Part shown: in pieces, positions 59,496 through 64,000 of the stretch
How the letters are laid out: the number at the start of each line of letters is the position of its first letter
Numbering within the stretch: the first letter of the stretch is position 1
Origin: Capra hircus
Taxonomy: Eukaryota; Chordata; Mammalia; Artiodactyla; Bovidae
Assembly (NCBI RefSeq): GCF_001704415.2
Contig: NC_030811.1
Span: forward strand, 6,610,722-6,674,721
Direction of reading: 5' to 3'
DNA length: 64,000 nucleotides
Program-made: the position numbers and the translations under genes
Notes under the pieces: model-generated
What the model was told of the DNA's origin: nothing
The model's input: only the letters and a program-made list of their open reading frames with translations
The model's database searches: none

Positions 59496-61254
59496 GAAGA
59501 ACATATGAAAAATAGAAGCCTGGATTAGATGTCAACTCCATAGCTAACTGTGTTATCTTAATATAGCATTTGAATTCATGTTCCTAATATGTTAACAGGA
59601 ATCGTAATATCTAATTGGACCATATCACAGGGATTGTAGAAGAAAACTTAAAATAATGAAAATAAGAGCATTTTCAAAAATATAAACTGCTTCATGGAGA
59701 AGGATAAGTAAGAAAGTGATAAAGAGGATGATAGTCATTGCCATCATGATCATCTCCTGCAACATGGTACTTTGTGGATCCCAAAGTGCAGAGAAAGTAA
59801 TCCAAGTTTGATGAAATTTTTAGGAAACAGAATACCATTCACCATAGAGCAGGACACTGTAAAACGCTTTGTATGGTTCTGTGATGAGAACACCCATATC
59901 TTGGCCTGTGACCAGAAAATGCCATTGGAGAGCTTTCTAGGACATCTGGCTTATCTTTACATCCTCCTCTGTGAGATTCTATTCCTGAGAGCAATGCCTC
60001 ATCTCCCAATCTTCACCCCTGGAAACGCAGAGCTCACAAGCTCCCTTTTGGTGTCTTGGTTCCCAAAGAGAGAGAGCGTGGAAACCATTGCTGGTGTCTT
60101 CTTGGCACACCTCAGGTAGCCCTTCTAGATGATCTGGCTCTGGAAGACAGAGGGAGCCTGGTCAGGAGGTCCTGAGGTTTTGGCCAGAAAAACCTGGATG
60201 CTGAGGACAAGAAGGGACCTCAATGCATCACTCAAACCTCAGCTCAAAAAGCCCTGGGGACCTGAAGCAGTGAGAGGAGAGGAGGCCTGGGGGATGTCTG
60301 TCAGGGAAGGGGTCCTGGTTAGACTGTAAGGAGGGATGGGGTGTGGGTGCAGTGGGGGCAGCCCAAAGAACAGGACCACACACAAGATGAGGATTTCACA
60401 CATTTTTTTTTGCCCATGGCTATTCTTTGTCAGCAAGTTTATATCTCATAAGGGACATGGAGAGCATGGTGTCTGCACAAAAGGGCTCATGAGCAAGGGG
60501 TTCCCTGCAGGAGTCGATGGAAAGTCCCACCTCTGCTCATGGACTGGACAGGCTCTGTCCATTCCACCCTTCCCTCCTCTTTCCATTTTGTTCCATTTTA
60601 TCACATTCCTTCACACTAGTATTCACTGCACACCTTCTATGTGTTCAGCTCTGGGCAGTGGTGTTTATAAGAGGAGATCTCAGCCTAGTTGAGGGTAGAG
60701 TCTCAGCACAGGACATAGAGGGTAAAATAAAGCAGCGATTTGTGTGACCCAGAATGCATGAAACAGAAGTCAGGGGCTAGGGGAGGAGAGCAGCAGGAAG
60801 CCAGCCTGTGTTATGGGGACTGGTGAGGTGAAAAGGAAGCTGATAGTTCTCCAGGGAGTAGGGCCCTGCTGTGGGTTCTGAGAATCTCAGACTTGAATCC
60901 CGCCCCACACCCCTTTTCTGCTTCTCTGCACATCAACCTGCCCTGGCCCTGCAGGGAAGGCTGAAGGAAGACCACCCAGTTAGAACAGGTGTGAAGTTCA
61001 AGTCAGTGCAGTGTGTGGATAAACCAGGGCTCCCACCCCATTCTGTGCCTGCCTCCTTCATCCCCTGTGTATGTCCTTAAGCTACCTTTATATCTGCTGC
61101 TCACTGATACACTTCTCACTGAAATTTTAAAGATGTAAGTGAAAATGGAGTAGAGGGAATATGTTTTATTAGAAATCAGAGCAGTTTCTAATTCTCTTAA
61201 TGAATGAAACTACATGGGGAACTGAATAACAATGAGATAAAACTTTTGGACTAA
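59496..61254. other. intergenic sequence, no recognised gene
   Basis: Frames of 60-118 codons are present but none resembles GIMAP or another known family. Confidence 0.5.
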
Positions 61255-61770
61255 GTTACAGACAGTGTGTTAAAAAGCAAAGATATCTCTTTGCTGACAA
61301 GGATCTGTATAGTTAAGGCTATGGTCTTTCCAGTAGTCACATACAGCTGTGAGAATTGGACCATAAAGAAGGCAGAGTGCCAAATAATTGATACTTTCGA
61401 ACTGTGGTGTTGGAGAAGACTCTTGAGAGTCCTTTGGAAAGCAAGAAAATCAAACCAGTCAATCCTAAAGGAAATCAATTCTGAATACTCGTTGGAAGGA
61501 CTGATGCTGAAGCTGAAGCTGAAGCTCAGTACTTTGGCCACCTGGCGTGAAGAGCCAACTCATTGGAAAAGACCCTGATGCTAGGAAAGACTGAGGCAGA
61601 AGGAGAAGAGGGCAACAGAGGATGAGATGGTTGGATGGCGTCCCCGACACCATGGATGTGAACTTGGGCAAGCTATGAGTGATGGTGAGGGACAGAGAAG
61701 CTTGAGGTGCTGCTGTCCATGGAGTCTCGAAGAGTTGGACATGAGTTGGCAACTGAACAACAACAACAGC
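61255..61770 (+). mobile_element. BovB LINE 3' end, diverged
   Basis: Plus-strand; ENWTIKKAECQIID- and RRLLRVLWKARKS-like codons, old CAACAACAACAGCAG tail. Confidence 0.8.
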
Positions 61771-62170
61771 AGTATTTAGATGAAAATTCATAATCTTCAA
61801 TATGTATACTTGAATATAAGAAGGCAATAAAAAAGAAGAGCAGAGTAAAACCAATGAACTTAGAAGAAAGGATATAATAAAGAAAGGAACAGAAATTAAT
61901 GAAATATAAGACAGCACAAATAAGCATCTCAAAATTTGAAAACTAAAGTTAATTCTTTGGAACGACTGACAAAGTTCTGCTAATACTGATTGAAATAAAA
62001 AGGACAGTGAACACAATAAAAATACTAAGCATTATAAAAAGGATTGCAGCTATATATTCAAGGAGATTAAAACATTTTTAAAGAGAATTCTGTGCCATAA
62101 ATTTTTATGGCAATAAATTTGAAAATATAAATGAATAGATGATAATTAAAAAAAGATAAACAAGCTATAG
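61771..62170 (+). mobile_element. possible old L1 ORF2 fragment
   Basis: A-rich plus-strand sequence with L1-like pieces (AGTTAATTCTTTGGAACGAC, ATTTGAAAATATAAATGAATAGATGATAATT). Highly diverged. Confidence 0.45.
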
Positions 62171-63407
62171 AATTTCAGGTAGCAAAGAAAGCAATGTCAT
62201 TATTAATTGCATGGGAAGAAATACTTTCTTGATATTTCCCAAATTGTATCCTTTAAATATCTGATTCTTTTAAGTTTTTCTAGAAATCTAGATAAACAAA
62301 TGGTAAACAAGACCATTGTGTTAAGAAACATACTAGAGATTATGCATTCATTTGCAACAATTACTTTTTTAAAACAAAGCTGTCTTTTGTTTTTGTCAAA
62401 TTATTACCATCCCTCAAACTCGTCCCTGTGGAACTATAGCCTGTGTTCTAACCCTCTTTCCACTTCTCATAACACATTTGAAACTTTTCCAGAAACATTG
62501 ACTTTAGAGTTAGGGATCCTAAAATAGAATTAGCCTTTTTATTTTATGGCTACCTCTTACAGCTTTACCATTTACCTTAATCACCAGACTGGGCATTTTT
62601 GAAAATTAAAATTCACTCTCAGGGTCAAGCTGTGATCCCTGGAAACAGTCAGGAGTTTTGCTTCAGACACACCATAGGCTTGGCAGGATAGGACTCCTAC
62701 ACAGGTGTACATTACTGGTCAGATCTGAGAGCCCCCAGTGCCTGTGGCTGTACCTTTGGTTGGAGGTGACAGCTGGTCAGATATGACTGGGCAGAGAAGG
62801 ATCTAGGAGACAAATGTCCTCATCTAATTCTCTGGCTCCCATGGATCCTCTGTTGGCCTCCTCACTGGTGGTGTCTGAGAGAGAGTCAGAGAACATTGCA
62901 CCCCAGGATGTCATTCCTGGCAGGGTCAAAGGACCTAAAAGGGAAGAGAGTAGATCTGCAGGGGGAAATGGAACATTCTGGCACAGAGTGATCTGAACTT
63001 ATAGGCAGAAGAACTTTAAGCCAGCACCTAGAAAAGGAAAGCGGAGACAAATAAGACAACTGTTTTTGAAATGGGCCGTTGAAATTATTGTTTATTTGAG
63101 GCCATTACAAATGGTATTATTTGTCTCTTTGTTCATTTGTTGGATAAAATACATACTGAAATAGATTAAAGGGTCTATAGTAAAAAGTAAGTTTCTTCCC
63201 ACCCCTAATTCCCAGAATCTAAAATTCCTTTCCCCCGTGACAAGCAGAGTGGCCAATATTTAAAGAAATATTTTGTATATATGCATAAACATACATTATG
63301 CCTTGTACTAGTTATCTACTGCTGTGTAACAAATTACCCAAAACTTAGTGGCTAAAAACAACAAACATTTATCATCTTATCTCTCACGAACCAGAGAACA
63401 ATGCTGC
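62171..63407. other. 3' flank of the GIMAP7-like gene, no recognised gene
   Basis: A minus-strand AATAAA at 63096-63091 lies about 590 nt past the GIMAP7-like stop. TATCTACTGCTGTGTAACAAAT at about 63312 is from an old interspersed repeat I cannot name with confidence. Confidence 0.4.
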
Positions 63408-63438
63408 TGGGGGGGGTGGGGGGGGGCGGGGGGGGGGC
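63408..63438. repeat. poly-G tract
   Basis: Nearly pure G run with single T and C interruptions. Capable of G-quadruplex formation on the plus strand; length likely variable. Confidence 0.9.
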
Positions 63439-63682
63439 ACTGGAAGCTTTGCTGATATTTACACAATATTCACAAGGAGCCTGTGTAATGTGTTTCACAG
63501 GTAGTGCTAATGCTCAATGCAAGATGCATTTCAGCCTTGTAATTCCTTTCATTTGAGCCTTTGAACCATGTCCAACGAACCAGAGCTCAAACTAAGCAAT
63601 TTTGTAGTTGGTATTTGTTGGAGGGGAGAGAGGCATGAAGAGCAATAGGGAGTGAGCTGGAGAGATGCTTTGCTAACCATAG

Positions 63683-64000
63683 TTAACTGTCAAAACAATA
63701 GTTACTTCTTGAACAAAGGAAATATTCTAAAAAGCAGCTTCCTAATTTCATCAAATACATGGCTAAATATATTGTCTTGAGCCTCCTCCTAATGTTTCTT
63801 AGTTTTTCTTCATATTCCATATTTAGTGATTTAATTTTCCCCTCTTTTTCCTGCATAATCTTCTCGCATGCTTGAGCATACTCCTTTTCCACTTTTTGGA
63901 TTTCTATTATTAATTGATCAGCATAACTTTTTTCCAAGATTTCCTCCAGCTTTCTCAGGTTTTCTAATGTGCCTTTGTAAATGGGGTCAGAAAAGTAAGC
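63683..64000 (-). CDS. GIMAP7: GIMAP7-like GTPase, C-terminal part (runs off window)
   Basis: Open minus-strand frame from the window edge to a stop at 63685-63683, 105 codons. It begins AYFSDPIYKGTLENLRKLEE and continues KSYADQLIIEIQKVEKEY, then EEKLRNIRRRLK. This parallels the human GIMAP7 C-terminus (AYFSDDIYKDTEERL; IYTDQLNEEIKLVEED; DEKIKNIREEAE), a charged coiled-coil after the GTPase domain. GIMAP7 normally has no membrane anchor and dimerises through its GTPase domain. The last 30 residues (YLMKLGSCFLEYF onward) are more divergent. It could instead be a GIMAP4/7 relative or a pseudogene, as the GTPase core is outside the window. Confidence 0.8.
   Translation of the reverse strand, partial: AYFSDPIYKGTLENLRKLEEILEKSYADQLIIEIQKVEKEYAQACEKIMQEKEGKIKSLNMEYEEKLRNIRRRLKTIYLAMYLMKLGSCFLEYFLCSRSNYCFDS

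Noticed and set aside
59772..60119. 115-codon plus-strand frame as a GIMAP6 exon
   Set aside because: No P-loop or other AIG1 motif; no similarity to GIMAP6.
62814..62996. 60-codon frame near the GIMAP7-like gene as a leader exon
   Set aside because: Wrong strand, no splice donor of matching phase, no resemblance to GIMAP leaders.

Overview
This window is mammalian and almost certainly from a bovid ruminant. The evidence is the density of ruminant-specific interspersed repeats: BovB (RTE-clade) LINEs whose 3' ends carry a GTTCA/GAACT-type reiteration, tRNA-derived Bov-tA SINEs, Bov-A2 composite SINEs with AGC-repeat tails, and CHR-type SINEs. Ordinary spliced vertebrate genes lie between them. 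The locus is part of the GIMAP (GTPase of immunity-associated proteins, AIG1/IAN family) cluster.

Three complete GIMAP coding regions lie on the minus strand in the order GIMAP5 (392-4023), GIMAP1 (19890-21738) and GIMAP2 (26611-29046). The C-terminal end of a fourth, GIMAP7-like gene runs off the right edge (63683-64000). Each complete gene has the same two-part coding structure: a tiny exon encoding about 10-15 residues, a phase-1 intron, and one large 3' exon carrying the whole GTPase domain and the C-terminal membrane segment. I recovered the small exons from splice signals and from resemblance to the N-termini of the human proteins as I remember them. The predicted lengths are 309, 302 and about 340 aa. 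5' noncoding exons are suggested only by CpG content and isolated splice donors.

Two gene-level oddities stand out. In GIMAP5 the P-loop lysine of the GxxxxGK[ST] motif is read as arginine (R40). In GIMAP2 the codon that aligns with the human start ATG is ACG, in a strong Kozak context, and no in-frame ATG remains ahead of the GTPase core in the exons I can see.

The rest is mostly repeats. Left part (1-19 kb): the GIMAP5 gene, its probable CpG-rich promoter near 9.1-9.7 kb, many BovB and SINE copies, and a BovB with a clean 5' inversion (14321-16384). Middle (19-31 kb): GIMAP1 and GIMAP2 with fairly unique introns and flanks. Right part (31-57 kb): a repeat sink, including one 5'-truncated L1 (about 43305-56990) split by at least five later insertions, one of which itself holds a solo LTR. 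57-64 kb: one more long BovB, unique or old-repeat sequence, then the GIMAP7-like gene.

From family knowledge, GIMAPs are lymphocyte-expressed, mostly membrane-anchored GTPases controlling lymphocyte survival. GIMAP7 has been reported to stimulate GTP hydrolysis by GIMAP2, so finding those two as neighbours is functionally sensible. No bacterial-type system, CRISPR array, rRNA or functional tRNA gene was seen. The novelty here is allele- and structure-level, not a new multi-gene system.
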